Below, one piece after another: positions 34,691-46,210 of a stretch of 64,000 nucleotides of DNA (position 1 is its first letter; every line of letters begins with the position of its first letter). The DNA is taken from assembly GCF_036898095.1 (NCBI RefSeq), contig NC_090725.1, forward strand, positions 204,940,263-205,004,262, given 5' to 3'. The notes beneath the pieces are model-generated. The model did no database searches, had not been told where the DNA came from, and saw only the letters and a program-made list of their open reading frames with translations. This DNA is from Palaemon carinicauda. Taxonomy: Eukaryota; Arthropoda; Malacostraca; Decapoda; Palaemonidae. A program made the translations under genes and the position numbers.

Positions 34691-35652
34691 AATAAAGAAA
34701 AGATTTGGGATTTCAAAAGGCAGTATAGACTTCTTAGAAGAATACAAGTCAAAGTCAACCAGAAGACAATACGAATCGTCTTGGAAAAAGTGGGTTGCTT
34801 TCGTTAAAGCAAAAAGGCCAAAAGAAATCTCAATAGACTTCTGCCTGTCATTCTTCATCCACCTTCATGAACAAGGCTTGGCTGCCAACACGATAACTAC
34901 GTGTAAGTCAGCCTTGACTAGACCTCTTCTATACGCCTTCCAGTTGGACCTGGCGAACGAAACCTTTACCAAGATCCTGAAGACATGCGCGAGACTTAAA
35001 CATGCCGCCCCCTCCGAAGGCCATTTTATGGTCTCTGGACAAAGTCTTGCACTAGGCTTCAGCCTTGAACAATGAAGATTGTTCTCTTAAGAATCTAACC
35101 CAAAAAGTGATTTTCCTGTTTGCTATAGCCTCAGGGGCTAGAGTTTGTGAAATAGTAGCCCTATCAAGAGACAAGGGCCATATTCAGTTCACAGAAGCGG
35201 GAGAACTGAATCTCTTTCCTGATCCTACCTTTCTTGGCAAAAACAAGCTACCCACCAAAAGGTGAGGTCCCTGGAGAATCTGCCCTCTGAAGGAAGATGT
35301 CTCTTTATGTCCAGTAGAATGTCTAAAGGTCTATCTTCGAAGAACTTCAGACTTCATGGGAGGACAGCTCTTCAAAGGCGAAACCTCAGGATCGAACTTA
35401 TCCCTAAAACAACTGAGGACAAAGCTCACCTACTTCATTCGCAGAGCAGATCCTGATAGTACACCCGCAGGTCATGATCCGAGAAAAATTGCTTCATCAC
35501 TGAACTTTTTTCAGTATATGGACTTTGAGCGTCTTCGCTCATACACTGGTTGGAAGCCCTCCAGAGTGTTTTACAAACATCATGCGAAGCAAGTGCACGA
35601 AATCAAACATTATGTAGTAGTGGCAGGTAGTGTGGTGAAACATGTCATCTAG
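34425..35652 (+). pseudogene. Tyrosine recombinase, copy C
   Basis: One frame is open from 34425 to 35075 and overlaps the RNase H frame for more than 250 bases; it contains EVDCLRFITENPKPSSHDFL, KSTRRQYESSWKKW and FFIHLHEQGLAANTITTCKS. A frameshift near 35020-35065 follows. The catalytic part has GARVCEIVALSRD (about 35130-35170; Ser to Cys), AGHDPRKIASS (about 35467-35500), YTGWKPSRVF and KHHAKQ (about 35575-35595). In the last block the usual HYAKQ reads HHAKQ, so the nucleophile Tyr is lost. The stop is at 35650-35652. This copy cannot be active in recombination. Confidence 0.82.
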
Positions 35653-36373
35653 TGCTTCGATGAACAGTGAATTTATTGGGACTCACAATTTGGGTGAAAA
35701 GATGTTGACACCTTTTAGTGCAATATCCTTTTATGTGAGTGTCACCCTGGTGACACAAGGACTGTTCATTTTTCAGGTGCAGAATTATACAAAGGACACT
35801 TGTGCCATGTGTACATTGTACACAGTGTTGATAGTATCCACCATTTACAGTAAAAAATAATCTCGATAATTTTCTCATCTGTTGTGAGTGGCATTAACCC
35901 TTTTCTTCCCTTTCAGGTAGAAAAACATTGTCTGTATATGTTGAATGTATTATTCACTTTTATGTTAAACTTACACATGTTATTCCATTTACTCATTTAA
36001 CTTTAATGACTAAAAGTGTAATTGCATCTTATTTCCCCCCACTAGTAGCAAAAATAAAACGTAGCCAGAGTTCTTTTACTTATTTTCTTACGTAAAACTC
36101 ATACTTATTGTACTGATGTATATGAACAAATAGATCTGTTTGATACTTATATTTGTTCCTACACGTATACAAACCTTGAGCTTTTATTGTCTAGCAAGAC
36201 ACTTCCCTGCAGGGGGCAGGAAGCCTTAACATTGTTCCATGATTAGCGGTGATGACGTATAACGGTATCGTCATATCTCTCTGTGGTATGGATGACCATA
36301 TAAAAGCTGACCCAAGGGTGAGGCACTTATACAAACCCACAGATACAATACTTTTAAGTATTTCTCTGGTAAA
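35653..36373 (+). other. 3' non-coding region of copy C
   Basis: No coding sequence is supportable. The CCTGCAGGGGGCAGG box is at 36206-36220, close to its position in copy A relative to the ICR. Confidence 0.55.
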
Positions 36374-36470
36374 CTTCCATCAGTACGACATGGCTTGGGC
36401 CCAAAAAACGGATTTTGAAGCAAAGCGAAAAATATATTTTTGGGTGAGATGGCCGTGTCATTCTGATGGA
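36374..36470 (+). repeat. Internal complementary region (ICR), copy C
   Basis: CTTCCATCAGTACGACATGG then CTTGGGCCCAAAAAACGG: complement of the left end followed without gap by complement of the right end, ending with GTCATTCTGATGG. A few substitutions compared with B. Confidence 0.85.
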
Positions 36471-36536
36471 CCCACCCTCCTTTTCTAAGAAAAGGCTTAG
36501 GTAATAATCCCTCCCAAAACTACTATATCTGTAGCA

Positions 36537-36838
36537 CCTTGATAACGGCTCCCCTTCAATTTCGCCACTCTTCCCCCTCGAAGCGAAAACGCTATTCGGG
36601 GTGAAGATTGCTATGTGTCGTATCAAGATATACGTCCCCTGACAGTATGCGATATCCTTAAGAGAAATTATAAGGACACTCGCGCCATGAGTTAGAATTC
36701 TGGAGACCTATGGTCAATTCTCTGGGAGTATCACTGTAGCCAAATATCCCTTGGAAGCTGTCTATAGGAAGCTTCCATCAGGACGATAGGGCCATCTCAC
36801 CCAAAAATAGGTTTTTCACTTTGCTTCAAAATCCATTA
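36537..36838 (+). repeat. Right ITR of copy C
   Basis: Complementary to the left ITR 26949-27250 with scattered differences (for example AATGGCTCCCC versus AACGGCTCCCC). The outer end is CTCACCCAAAAATAGG .. CTTCAAAATCCATT. Confidence 0.82.
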
Positions 36839-37560
36839 ATATTTCTATGATTGATATTACAAGAGAATTACCGTCAGGTACCACGGGGTTCCAACCCCCG
36901 GAACGACTATCCGTAGATATCGTGTATATAGTCAGGAACGTATCCTAAGATAACCATAGATATCTGCATCCCCAATAGACTTTACCTAGTCTAATCCACT
37001 AAGGGGAAGGATAAGTGAGGAGCCGTTACAAATCCTATCACCTCTCGGTGCTCCCATATGTCTCTGGCGCTTCATTCCTTTGTTCTCAGCTTCACGCTAC
37101 TGTTCTATTTTTTGTTTTGCGCTCTTTATAAGCTTATTTTGAAGATTTTCTTCGTATGATGGCTTCTTCTTCTTTGTATAAGTTAAGTACCTACCCCTCT
37201 TTGCAATTTGATTTAACTGTAAATGATTTGGATTCCCACGGGCAAAATTATTTAGCTTTTACGATTGAGGAAGCCTGAGCGCTTCGAGTCCAGCTAACTT
37301 GGGCGTCAGGTTTCGTACCTGATCGTCCATATTTTCGTGTTTACTTGTTTTATTGTGTAAGATTCACGTTAGTTAGTAGTTTTTTAGCATTGTGATGCTT
37401 TGGGCTCTATTTTAAGTTTGCATTTACATTGCCTTTTTGTAATTTGTGTTTTTTGTGAGTGCGTGTCAGTTTCGGTTAGCCTAGCCTAGAGACGGTCACT
37501 TTTTAGTTAAAGTCGGACTTGCCGATGTCTTTTTTTCTTATATGAATTATATGAATATGT
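36839..37560 (+). mobile_element. Element X, inner terminal repeat and start of leader
   Basis: It continues the terminal repeat begun at 26849-26934: AATATTTCTATGATTGATAT, then GGTACCACGGGGTTCCAACC, which aligns with copy D at 39598-39660. Then follow a Ser-rich ATG peptide at 37159 (MASSSLYK) and GTTAAGTAC at 37182, like the first exon of the other copies. Homology fades near 37560. The outer end at 26849 is of the right-terminus type although the inside looks like a leader, so X has a hybrid end or is in part rearranged. Confidence 0.65.
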
Positions 37561-38219
37561 AATAAAATTGAGATAACAGGTGTCTGACAAGGAATTACTG
37601 TTATGATAGGTTATAAAATCCTCATTTTTTTTCTCCAAAAAATCACTTAACTAGATATACCACTTGTAGCATCTTATGATACGGAAAGTATGTTATTTTT
37701 TATTGAACTTCTCCTGTCCATGTTTAGTGAAGGAATGTGACAGAATTGAGGCAGACTCTTAGCCTTAGAACTATTTTTGGTCCTGATGGAAGGTAAGAAG
37801 AAACAAAGTCGTATTACATTCCCCAGAGCTTACCATGACAAACAATGCTTGTAATTCACCTGCATTTAGCTGAGGCTAATGCCAAGAGGAAGAGTATTTT
37901 GGTTGAGATATTCGTAAGAGGTAGGTTTTCTAATGGTTCAACTTTTGTCCTTTTTATATACTCTACTGTAAGACCACATCCAAATTTCATAAATTGGATA
38001 CTACTGGAGATCTTTCAATACTAAACAATCTGAATACATCCAGTATAATACCTGAAACAGGCGGATTTAATCCCAAATGCTTCAGTATAGAATTAATTAG
38101 GAATCTATATAACTTTATGGCTGAAATAGAAAGATTCTTGTAAAAAAAGAAGCCAAAGTAAATTAACATTATGTTCTAAGCTAGTCGTAATCGTGGACAG
38201 ATTCCTAACTTTGCACCAA
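37561..38219. other. Region without recognised genes
   Basis: AT-rich, no coding support and no repeat recognised. It may be old leader of element X that has diverged beyond recognition. Confidence 0.4.
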
Positions 38220-38870
38220 TCAAAATAAACCTCCCTTTGCGTTTGATATATGTTATTGATAGACCGTCTTTTAGAACCTTTAATAGACAGTCTAGAGGGA
38301 TTTGAAAATCCTTTATTTCTGAGAATACAAGGGTCACATGTAGCATGGATGGGTTTTGATGTGTATCACCTTTGAAATTGGCTTTTTGGGCAGATTGACT
38401 TTAGACAGCAACTTTTTGAGATGTTACAACAGCATGAGCCACAGATCTGTGAACAATTCCCTTTGTGACTAGAAAGGAGCTTTTCGCATCATCTTGCTGT
38501 TTATAGAGCTACTGAGCTTGGTTAGTACCTGCTGGACGATCGCAAATGGAGGGAATGCATAAAGATCCAGATTTGACCAGTCTTTCAACAGAGTGTTTAT
38601 CTTCCAAGTCAAGGGCCTGGCACAGGTGAACAAAAAACTTCAATCTTTTTGTTCAGTGATGTGGCAAACACGTCTATGATCGGACAACCCCGCTGCTTCC
38701 AAATCTTTCAGTGAATTAACGTATGAGAAGACCATTCGTTTAGCAAAATCTGATTCTTCCTGCTTAGTAGGTCGGCCAATACAATTGATTTTCTTGGAAT
38801 GAACTATATAAGTAAAATGATTCATCTCAGACTCGTCGAAGATGATGGTTTGTCCGCTAGGTAATGCAGG
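38220..38870 (-). pseudogene. Decayed retroelement fragment and short ORF, minus strand
   Basis: On the minus strand, near 38500-38605, the frame reads NTLLKDWSNLDLYAFPPFAI then VQQVLTKLSSS, which resembles the DIRS block after RNase H (here seen as NRWSRIYLFPPHNLLLRVLNKL), so this is probably an old RT-RNase H end. Upstream on the same strand (38872-38640) is a frame reading PALPSGQTIIFDESEMNHF, later KINCIGRPTKQEESDFAKR and ending HITEQKD. I do not recognise that part; it may be another element's gene. Confidence 0.4.
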
Positions 38871-39110
38871 GGTTATTATTATAAGCTAAGCTATAACTGT
38901 AGTTGGAAAAGCAAGATGCTATAAGCTCAAGGGCTCTAACAAAAAAAAAAGCCCAGTGAGGAAAGGACATAGATAAAATACAAGAGAAGTAATAAAAAAT
39001 CAAAATAAAATATTTTAAGAACAGTTACATTAAATGAGATCTTTCACACATAAACTATAAAAACACTAAAAAACAAAAGGAAGAGAAACAAGATAAAATA
39101 ATGTGCCATT
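38871..39110 (-). mobile_element. Second copy of the LINE C 3' end, minus strand
   Basis: GTTATTATTATAAGC, GGAAAAGCAAGATGCTATAAGC and AAAGCCCAGTGAGGAAAGG are the reverse complement of the LINE C tail at 30310-30428, with the TAA-type tail at 38872. It is 5' truncated to about 240 bp. Confidence 0.72.
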
Positions 39111-39540
39111 AAGGAAGAGAACTTTAATTTGTGAGTTATTTTTATATAAATTGGGTAATAACATCAAGAATTGACATATCGTACAGTTTAGAATCATTTT
39201 AGGATAGTTTTAAAGACATTTTCCAGAAATAATATACTGAATGTGGCTCATGAACACCAATTAACACATTGCCATAACACAATACGCTCAGTACAATGCT
39301 GTACATATACAAAATATACAGTACTCTACTTTATTAAAGTTACCCCTTATTGTAGAGAGGTATGTTTTCTATCATGCATATTCAAACCGTTTTCTTTAAT
39401 TTACTCATATTTCTAACCGTAGCTAGTTTTTGTAAAGTAATGCATTTAAGATTCATTGATGATACATCAATAAATAACCTACCTCTTTTTTTTATACTCG
39501 TATTTTTAAGCTACTTTATTGTAATATAAGCAAGATTTTT
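39111..39540. other. Region without recognised genes
   Basis: AT-rich, no coding support; immediately precedes the left end of copy D. Confidence 0.45.
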
Positions 39541-39550
39541 TGGTCTCGAA

Positions 39551-39830
39551 CCATGTCGTCCTGATGAAAGTTCCTCAAAGGCAGCTTTCTACTTGGGATA
39601 TTTCCTGCGAGGGATATACCAGAAAATTTTACCTGTAGAGGTATCACAGGGTTCTAACCCGTGGTGCGAATATCCCGAGAGATACTGTGTATGAAACGGA
39701 CGTGTTTGAAACAACCACAACTATCCTTCCCCGAAGAGAGTTAACCTTTTATCGAAGAATATGGGATAGGATTGAATACGTGGGAGAGAGCCGTTACAAC
39801 TCCAATCCCGATGTGCTGTAAACATGTTCG
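39551..39830 (+). repeat. Left ITR of copy D
   Basis: Complementary, with mismatches, to 45471-45717 (for example GGTATCACAGGGTTCTAACC against GGGTTAGAACCCTG on the other side). Confidence 0.8.
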
Positions 39831-39920
39831 CTGGTTCTCCATTCTTGCAGCGCCATTTTGATAGATGGCTTTGGGAGTTTTCTGCTTGTTTTTGCAAGTT
39901 TTTTTTAGTGTTTTGAGGTT

Positions 39921-40440
39921 ATGGATGTTTCTGCTTCTGCTTCTATTTCATCGGTTAAGGTTGCTGAAACGTAGAGTGTGCAACAGTTACCTGCAACAGA
40001 CAGTTCAAGTTGCCCTGTGGCCACAAGACCTGTAGAAAACATGCTGCCTGCCATGTTTCCAAAGGTTCCTTTGCTATCTGGGAACCTTATTCATATGGTT
40101 TTCCATGCTATTAATGTTTCTCAGGAAGAGAAAGTGTGGGGTCAGAAGACCATCTGGCATTGGGTGAAAGGCTTGCAGAAGAGCTCTCAAGAAGGTGCCC
40201 CTTAACTTCCTTCAATGGAACTAAAGGATCTCCTTTTCCCCAAGGCTGAGGTGACTGCTGTGTACGGTCACCAGATTTTGACGGTACAATTGGATCAAGC
40301 AAATCATGAAGTTCGGGATGCACTTCAGGTGATGAGCTTGGATACCGACAACATATCAACAACCTCTTCTGTAACATCAGAGAGAAAGGATCCTACTAAC
40401 AATGGAAGCCTCAGATGAGTCTTAAGATAGTAATAAGGTA
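39921..40440 (+). pseudogene. Cys/His-rich domain and Gag start, copy D
   Basis: ATG at 39921 starts a Ser-rich peptide (MDVSASASISSVK). About 20 bp after its end, in another frame, comes ECATVTCNRQFKLPCGHKTC then RKHAACHVSKGSFAIWEP (39974-40080). Cys and His spacing, and CGH-x2-CR-x-HAAC-x-VSK, equal those of copies B and H despite strong divergence elsewhere. Next, HWVKGLQKSSQEGA .. MELKDLLFPKA (about 40155-40250) is the counterpart of WVRGFQKN .. LLFPKA. There is no 2-kb leader between the ATG peptide and the Cys domain. Confidence 0.7.
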
Positions 40441-41760
40441 AGTACGGCTCCTGGTACTTCCTCAGCTCAAACCCCTATTCCTGTATCTGCCACACCTGCC
40501 TCTACTTTTACTCCTCTTCCTATTACGAATGCCCCTTAGTTCCCTGGTCACTTTGAGTTTATGGCATCCATAAAGGCATTCATGGAAAACATTCTTGCTG
40601 AACATAATAGAGAGCAAGCGTCCTTAGAGGCGAAGATAAAGGTCTTTCAGCAGGCACCAAAGTCCAAGGCTCTACCAGCATCGGGTCTCCCAGACTGCTC
40701 GGTAAAAAAACCCTTGGCTTTATGTGGAGCATATGCCTCTGAGTGAGGGGTACCTTCACATTGAAGAAGGCATGGGATCTAAACCGGTCCTAGATATAGA
40801 ATTCTACCCCTCTATTGATAATTATCCTTACTGCATTGTAAGGTTGAACTGGAGCATCCATGAGGGATGATATGATCCCCAAGGAAACAATCATCCTTGA
40901 CCACAGTAAGTCTCAAACCCTGTTGTTGAGGTAGCTAAAAGCTGCTGATTTCAACAGGAAGCAGGCCACCTTTATAGCTCCTGAAGATACTGTCTTCCCT
41001 TTGCCTCAAGAAGCTTAATGGCTGTGAAGAAGCCAGTAATAGAAGGTAAGCCCCTGCCAGTGCTAGAGGAATGCAAACCTGTCTCTCTAGCCCTCCCTTA
41101 TGACTCCGATAGCTGGAAAGATGTCTAACACACCATCACAGTTGGAAAACTGGATAGAGACATAAGAGGCAAATAGTTTATTGAGAGGCTGCCCAGGATT
41201 CCAGAATACTTATTAAAGGCGGAATTGGAGGCCAAAGAAAGACAGGCTGCCCCGTTTTCGCCCCAGTCTTACCTGGAGATGTTTATTGGGAACTATACAA
41301 ACTCTGACCCCTTCCCCATTCTGGCAAAATTTCATTTGGCTACCTTCCACAGGAATCTGCATGCTTCCATTTTAGCCAGAAGAGCCTGCAAAGAGCATGT
41401 CCCAGCTGCAGCAACTATTAGGCATGAGCCGAAAAAGTTGATTGACTCGAACATCTGGGGGAAAGATCTCTGTCTCCAAAAGGTGGTCAAAGAGGTAATG
41501 GATAGGGTGGCTCAAGAGAATAAGAGCCTTATGCAGAAATGGGGTATATCTTCCTAAGAGAAAATTCCCCCCCAGAGAAGGACCTCAACCTATGGACAAT
41601 AAGCCTAGGAGACCCTTCTAGGGTAGGAAAACCTTCCCTGCCGCGGCAACCTCTGTTGCTGCCATCCCCCAGACTGTGTACATGGTTCTCCAGCTTTTAA
41701 TCCCATCTACAAATAAGCCACTACGACATTTCACCCAGTCAGATCGCAAGGAAAAATGCA
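40441..41760 (+). pseudogene. Gag-like ORF1 remnant, copy D
   Basis: Heavily broken. Blocks: PWLYVEHMPL-like sequence near 40712-40742, VEGKPLPVLEECKPVSLALP near 41040-41095, and the segment 41225-41557 with LAKFHLATFHRNLHASILAR, then ACKEHVPAAATIRHEPKKLI and SNIWGKDLCLQKVVKEVMDR. This core matches the REFVFASAAVRHEPRKLI region of other copies. The Arg-Gly tail near 41730-41830 is weak. Confidence 0.65.
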
Positions 41761-41849
41761 AATGGAAGAGGAAAGTATGGAAGTGGTGGTCAATCTAGGG
41801 GTCGAGGAAATAAAGGCAAAACATATAAAGAAGCAGGTCCTTCAAAACA

Positions 41850-43620
41850 ACAAGAAGTTGCTTCCGGTAGGGGAAGACTATCGCTTCACGGATCAATGGA
41901 AATTCAATCCCTGGGCCCACAGCAGTCTCAAAAGGACTAGGCTAGAAATGGAGTCATAAACCACCTCAGTTCAAGAGGCACTTCCATCCGACAACCCCAT
42001 TCTTAGAAGAATATTTGCAGGATCCTCTCTGGAAGGTAGTTGTCCATTGCACAGAATCCATGAACTTTCATGGACGGCTACTCTGTGTGCCAAAGAAATA
42101 TTTGAGTGCTCTTCGAACTATTTTGGACTTTTCCCCTCTAAACAAATGCATTCTGTACAACAGGGTCTAGATGCTATCTTGCAAATACTGACCCCACTAC
42201 CCCAGGGTGCCTACACCATCTCCATAGATCTTACCGACGCTTATTGGCATTTTCCGATAGGTTGGCGCTTCTCCCGCTGCTTTGGTTTCAAACTGGCAAG
42301 AAAGGCCTACCTATTCAGACTTAGCATAGCTCCAAGGATTTTCATGAAACTAGTCGAGACCATTGTTTAACAACTCAGGAACAAGGTTCTTCAAGTGATG
42401 GTATATCTCGGCGACTTTAATCTTGGCTGCAACAAAGTCGGAAAGCTTTCTAGCAGCTCTAGTAGTTATGAAATTCCTACAATCCCTGGGCTTTCAAATC
42501 AACCTTTAAAAGTCCTGACTTTCTCTAGCTCAAGAATTTCTGTGGCTAGGCCTGCACTGGAACCTAAAGTCACATATCCTATTTCTACCTCAGGGCAAGA
42601 AGAAGGAAATAGGAAACTCCGTCAGGTGCTTACTTCAGTCGAAGACAATCACTAGACGTCATCAGGAAAGAGTCTCAGGCTTCCTGCAGTTTGCAGCCGT
42701 GACAAACCCAATCCTGAAAGCAAGACTCAAGGATTCCAGCAGAATCTGGAGAAGAAAGGCATCATATGCTCGGAAAGATCTTCGCCACAAGACCTCGGCT
42801 TTACTGTGCAATCAGCTCAAGCCATGGTCCACTGCCAAGAACTTGTCAATTGACATCTCTTCAGTTTCCTCCTCCATCAGGGACACTCCACACGGATGGC
42901 TCGGAGCAGGGTTTGGGGGGGGGGGTGCCATACCCCTACCAAGAAATTACATTGTCAGTGGTCAGTTGCTTTTCAAAAATTACATATGAACATTCTTAGA
43001 GCCAAGATGGTGTTCCTTGCTCTGAAGAGACTGAAATCAAAGAAAAAAATTCACACATCAAATTAGCTCTCGACAGCAAGATGATAGTCCACTGCATCAA
43101 TAGACAGGGTTCAAGGACTCCACAGATTAACCATGTAATTTTGGCCATTCTCACTTTGGCAAAGCTCAGAAATTGGCATCTCTCCATGGTTCATTAGAAG
43201 GTATTCACAATGTGACGGCGGAGGCCCTATCAAGATTCAAGCATCTGGAAACAGAATGGTCCCTAGACACAAAATCACTCTGTTTCATCCTGTAGCAAAT
43301 CCCATAACTGCAAATAGATCTCTTTGCGACGAGCTTTAACATGCAGCTTCCTCGTTATGTAGCACCAAACTTGGATCTGGAAGCAGCGTGGATAGATGCA
43401 ATATCACTGGATTGGAACCAGTAGACACACATTTATCTTTTTACACCGTTGACCCTCCTTTGAAAGTCCTGAACAAACTACATACGTTCAAAGGGACAGC
43501 AGCACTAGTAGCCCCAAATTGGCCCAAGAGCCGTTGGTACCCCCTTGTTCTGGAACTCTCACGATCCCTCTGTCGATTCCATTGCTGTCAAAGGATGTTC
43601 AACTAAAGACTGTCTTTGCT
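41850..43620 (+). pseudogene. RT-RNase H remnant, copy D
   Basis: RT: YRFTDQWKFNPWAHSSLK (about 41880-41935), AYTISIDLTDAYWHFPIGW (about 42208-42265), LSIAPRIFMKLVETIV (about 42323-42367) and VYLGDFNLGC (about 42398-42430). The YLDD box reads YLGD, so a catalytic Asp is lost. RNase H: HTDGSEQGLGGG (about 42890-42925), DSKMIVHCINRQGSRTP (about 43074-43125), NVTAEALSRF (about 43210-43240). Then FLFTPLTLLLKVLNKLHTFK-like sequence. A G-run near 42914-42927 and multiple stops break the frames. Confidence 0.75.
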
Positions 43621-44620
43621 TTCTCCTGGATAACAAAAAAACCACCTCCTGATTTTCTCGCACTAGCTGCTAAAAGAAAAATTGGATTTTTGAAGGAGAG
43701 GATTGATTTTAAACAATACAAGTTTGCTAATACAAAAAAAACAATACTTGTCTCCTTGAAAAAAAGTGGGTGGAATTCGTTAAAGAACGTAAGCCCTCTT
43801 TAATTACTATGGCCTTCTGTATTTTATTCTTTATTTCACTACACGAGCAAGGTTTGGCCTCGACAACTATTTCCTCACGTAAATTGGCCCTAACCAGACC
43901 TATCGCTTATGCTTTTGATATAGAACTCGATAGCAAACTATTTAGTAAGATCCTGAAGGCTTGTGGTAAATTGAAACCAAATGCTCCTCCCTACTCGTTG
44001 TTGGACAAAGTCTTCCACGTAACCTCCTCAAGAGATAACTACTCTGCTTCTTTAAGGGATTGTACTCGAAAATTTATCTTTTTACTTGCTATTGCTTTTG
44101 GTGTTAGAGTCAGCGAGATTGTGGTGCTATCAAGGGATGATGGCCACATTGAATCCTCAGAATCTGGAGAAGTAAACCTATATCCTGATCCTGCAATCTT
44201 GGCTAAAAATGAACTCCCCACAATACGTTGGGGGCCCTGGAAGATCGTTTCACTAAAATAGGACCCTTCTTTGTCCCCTGTGGAATGCCTTAAGGCTTAT
44301 CTGTCGAAGAGTAAGACCTTTAAGGCAGGCATACAACTCGTTAAAGGGGAAAGAACAGCATCTACCCTCTCTTTAAAACAGCTAAGGTCCAAACTCGCCT
44401 ATTTTATCACAATGACTGACGCATAGAGCATGCCATCGGGTCCTGATCCTAGGAAAGTAGCCTCTTCCTTAAATTTTTTCCAATATATGTCCTCTGAAGG
44501 CTTACAAGCTTATACGGGATGGAAATCGTCATGAATGTTTTTCAAACATTACTTGTGACAATTGGAAAAGATTAAACACTTTGTGGTGGCTGTTGGTAGT
44601 GTGATTAAACTATCTTCTTA
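43621..44620 (+). pseudogene. Tyrosine recombinase remnant, copy D
   Basis: The longest open part is 43770-44261. Blocks: FFISLHEQGLASTTISSRKL (about 43825-43885), GVRVSEIVVLSRDDGHIE (about 44100-44155; first Arg), GPDPRKVASSLNFFQ (about 44438-44483; the His of His-x-x-Arg is replaced by Pro), YTGWKSS then a stop at 44533, and the HYL end near 44550. At least two catalytic positions are damaged, so it is inactive. Confidence 0.78.
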
Positions 44621-45246
44621 GTGTTATGCATCGACTCTTATAACTATATTTGGGACTCCTACAGTCCACATACTGTAAGTTGAACATTGGTCTATTTTAT
44701 AGAGTGTGATAATCTATGTGTAAAGTGAAGCGTCAAAGGTGATATCCTTTTCATTATCATATAGAATTATTTTATTATTTTATTCTATCAGATGTTTATG
44801 GGGTAAACACCTCTGGTTTTCAGCAATATATAGATATAGATATTGTTTCACCAATTCTTGTTACATTTATATTCTTTTGGAAGTAATAAAAGATTATTCC
44901 TCTTTTTTGCATTTCCTTTATGGACCTACTGTATCTAAATAAAAAAGTAATGTACCTCCATTTTTAATGCTCTTTTTTTACTGACGTTTGTAGGATGAAT
45001 CACTTTCATACAAAGGTACTGTTCACATTGAGTGGGGCTGTGATAATACCTTTTTTGTTCTGATGTAGTTTGCAAAAAACTTGCATAATCTTTTCATAGC
45101 CTTGGTCTGTTGCCCAAACAAGTGATAGTATGACACACTATTCACCGATGGATTTTCATCCTTCTATAATTGGTCACTTGACTAGAGCACATTTGGTTTA
45201 AAAACTCTTAAGTGGCCACAACTGAGAATGTTAATTCACTGGTACA

Positions 45247-45340
45247 CTTCCATCAGGATGACATGGCTCGATCCCAAAAAAAGGGATTTTGACACATGAA
45301 AAATCTATTTTTGGGTGAGATAACCATATTGTCCTGATGA
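45247..45340 (+). repeat. Internal complementary region (ICR), copy D
   Basis: CTTCCATCAGGATGACATGG, CTCGATCCCAAAAAAAGGG and ATTTTGACACATG: complement of the D left end joined to the complement of the D right end. Its subfamily-specific sequence follows the D termini, showing that ICR and ends evolved together. Confidence 0.83.
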
Positions 45341-45470
45341 ACCCGCCTGTTACTTTTCATCCCCTCTCAATTCTCAGTGTGAGGCCACACGTGTCATGTG
45401 ATGGCTGCTGCTGGAATGGCAAACCAGTGAACACTTTTACAGCACACCGGGATCAGAGTTGTAACTGCTC

Positions 45471-45717
45471 TCTCCCACATATCCAATCCTATCCCATATT
45501 CTTGAAGACAGGGTTAACTCTATTTGGGGAAGGATGGCCGTGGTTGTTTTAAACACATCCCAGGGGTTAGAACCCTGTAATAGCTCTATAGGTAAAATTT
45601 TCTGTTATATCACTTGCAGGAAATATCCCACGTAGAAAACAGCCTTTGAGGCACTTCCATCAGGACGACATAGCTATCTCAGCCAAAAATAGATTTTTCC
45701 TATGTCAAAATCCCTTT
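45471..45717 (+). repeat. Right ITR of copy D
   Basis: Complementary to 39551-39830. It ends with CTTCCATCAGGACGACATAG and CCTATGTCAAAATCCCTTTA. Confidence 0.8.
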
Positions 45718-46210
45718 ATTATACATTTAGAGCCTATTAAATTTCCAGTAACAGGAATTGATAAAAAATATATGAATTGTTGGAAAAATTATGAGCAATT
45801 GCCTTTAGTAAAGTGAGTTTTTGCAATTTTGTTGCAGGTGTTTGTACGAAAAAAAAATTGCACAGAAGCATTAATACTTTAATGTTGTTTTACATAACAT
45901 ATGATAGTACAAAAAATCATCTTTCTAATCATGTATGAGACATGTATATTGCAGTTATTTACATACACACAAACCCGTCTATAAAAAATTGCACATAATT
46001 CAGTGATGCTTGGAAATAAAGATATGCTCACATTTTGCATAATAATTATTACAAATAAAGCTTGAGAAAAAATTAAAATAGCATTGAAAGTAACGTGGTA
46101 TGATAAAATTAATAGTTGATATACCTAAATAAATGAGCAATGGAAGGTTAAAGACCGGAGTGATCTTTTTTTTTTTTTTTTTTTTACTTATACTGTATTC
46201 ACCTAATTAC
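45718..46210. other. Region without recognised genes
   Basis: AT-rich single-copy-looking DNA with a T-run at about 46164-46184 directly before copy E. Confidence 0.5.

Larger units (their letters stand above)
26935..36838 (+). mobile_element. DIRS1-like retrotransposon copy C, nested in element X
   Basis: From TTTTTGGGCTCAAGCC at 26935 to AAAATCCATT near 36838: left ITR, leader (with the LINE C insertion), Cys-rich exon, Gag, RT-RNase H, YR, 3' region, ICR and right ITR. Without LINE C it is about 8.3 kb, like copy B. Its flanks join to rebuild the terminal repeat of element X. The ITRs differ visibly from each other, and the genes carry frameshifts and stops, so it is older than B. Confidence 0.88.
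39541..45717 (+). mobile_element. DIRS1-like retrotransposon copy D (old, divergent subfamily)
   Basis: The left end TTTTTTGGTCTCGAACCATG and right end TATGTCAAAATCCCTTTA differ from the A-C type, and its ICR (45247-45340) matches these own ends (GGCTCGATCCC .. AAGGGATTTTGACAC). At about 6.2 kb it is shorter because it lacks the 2-kb leader. Order: ITR, Cys-rich domain, Gag, RT, RNase H, YR, ICR, ITR. It has many stops and indels. Confidence 0.85.
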
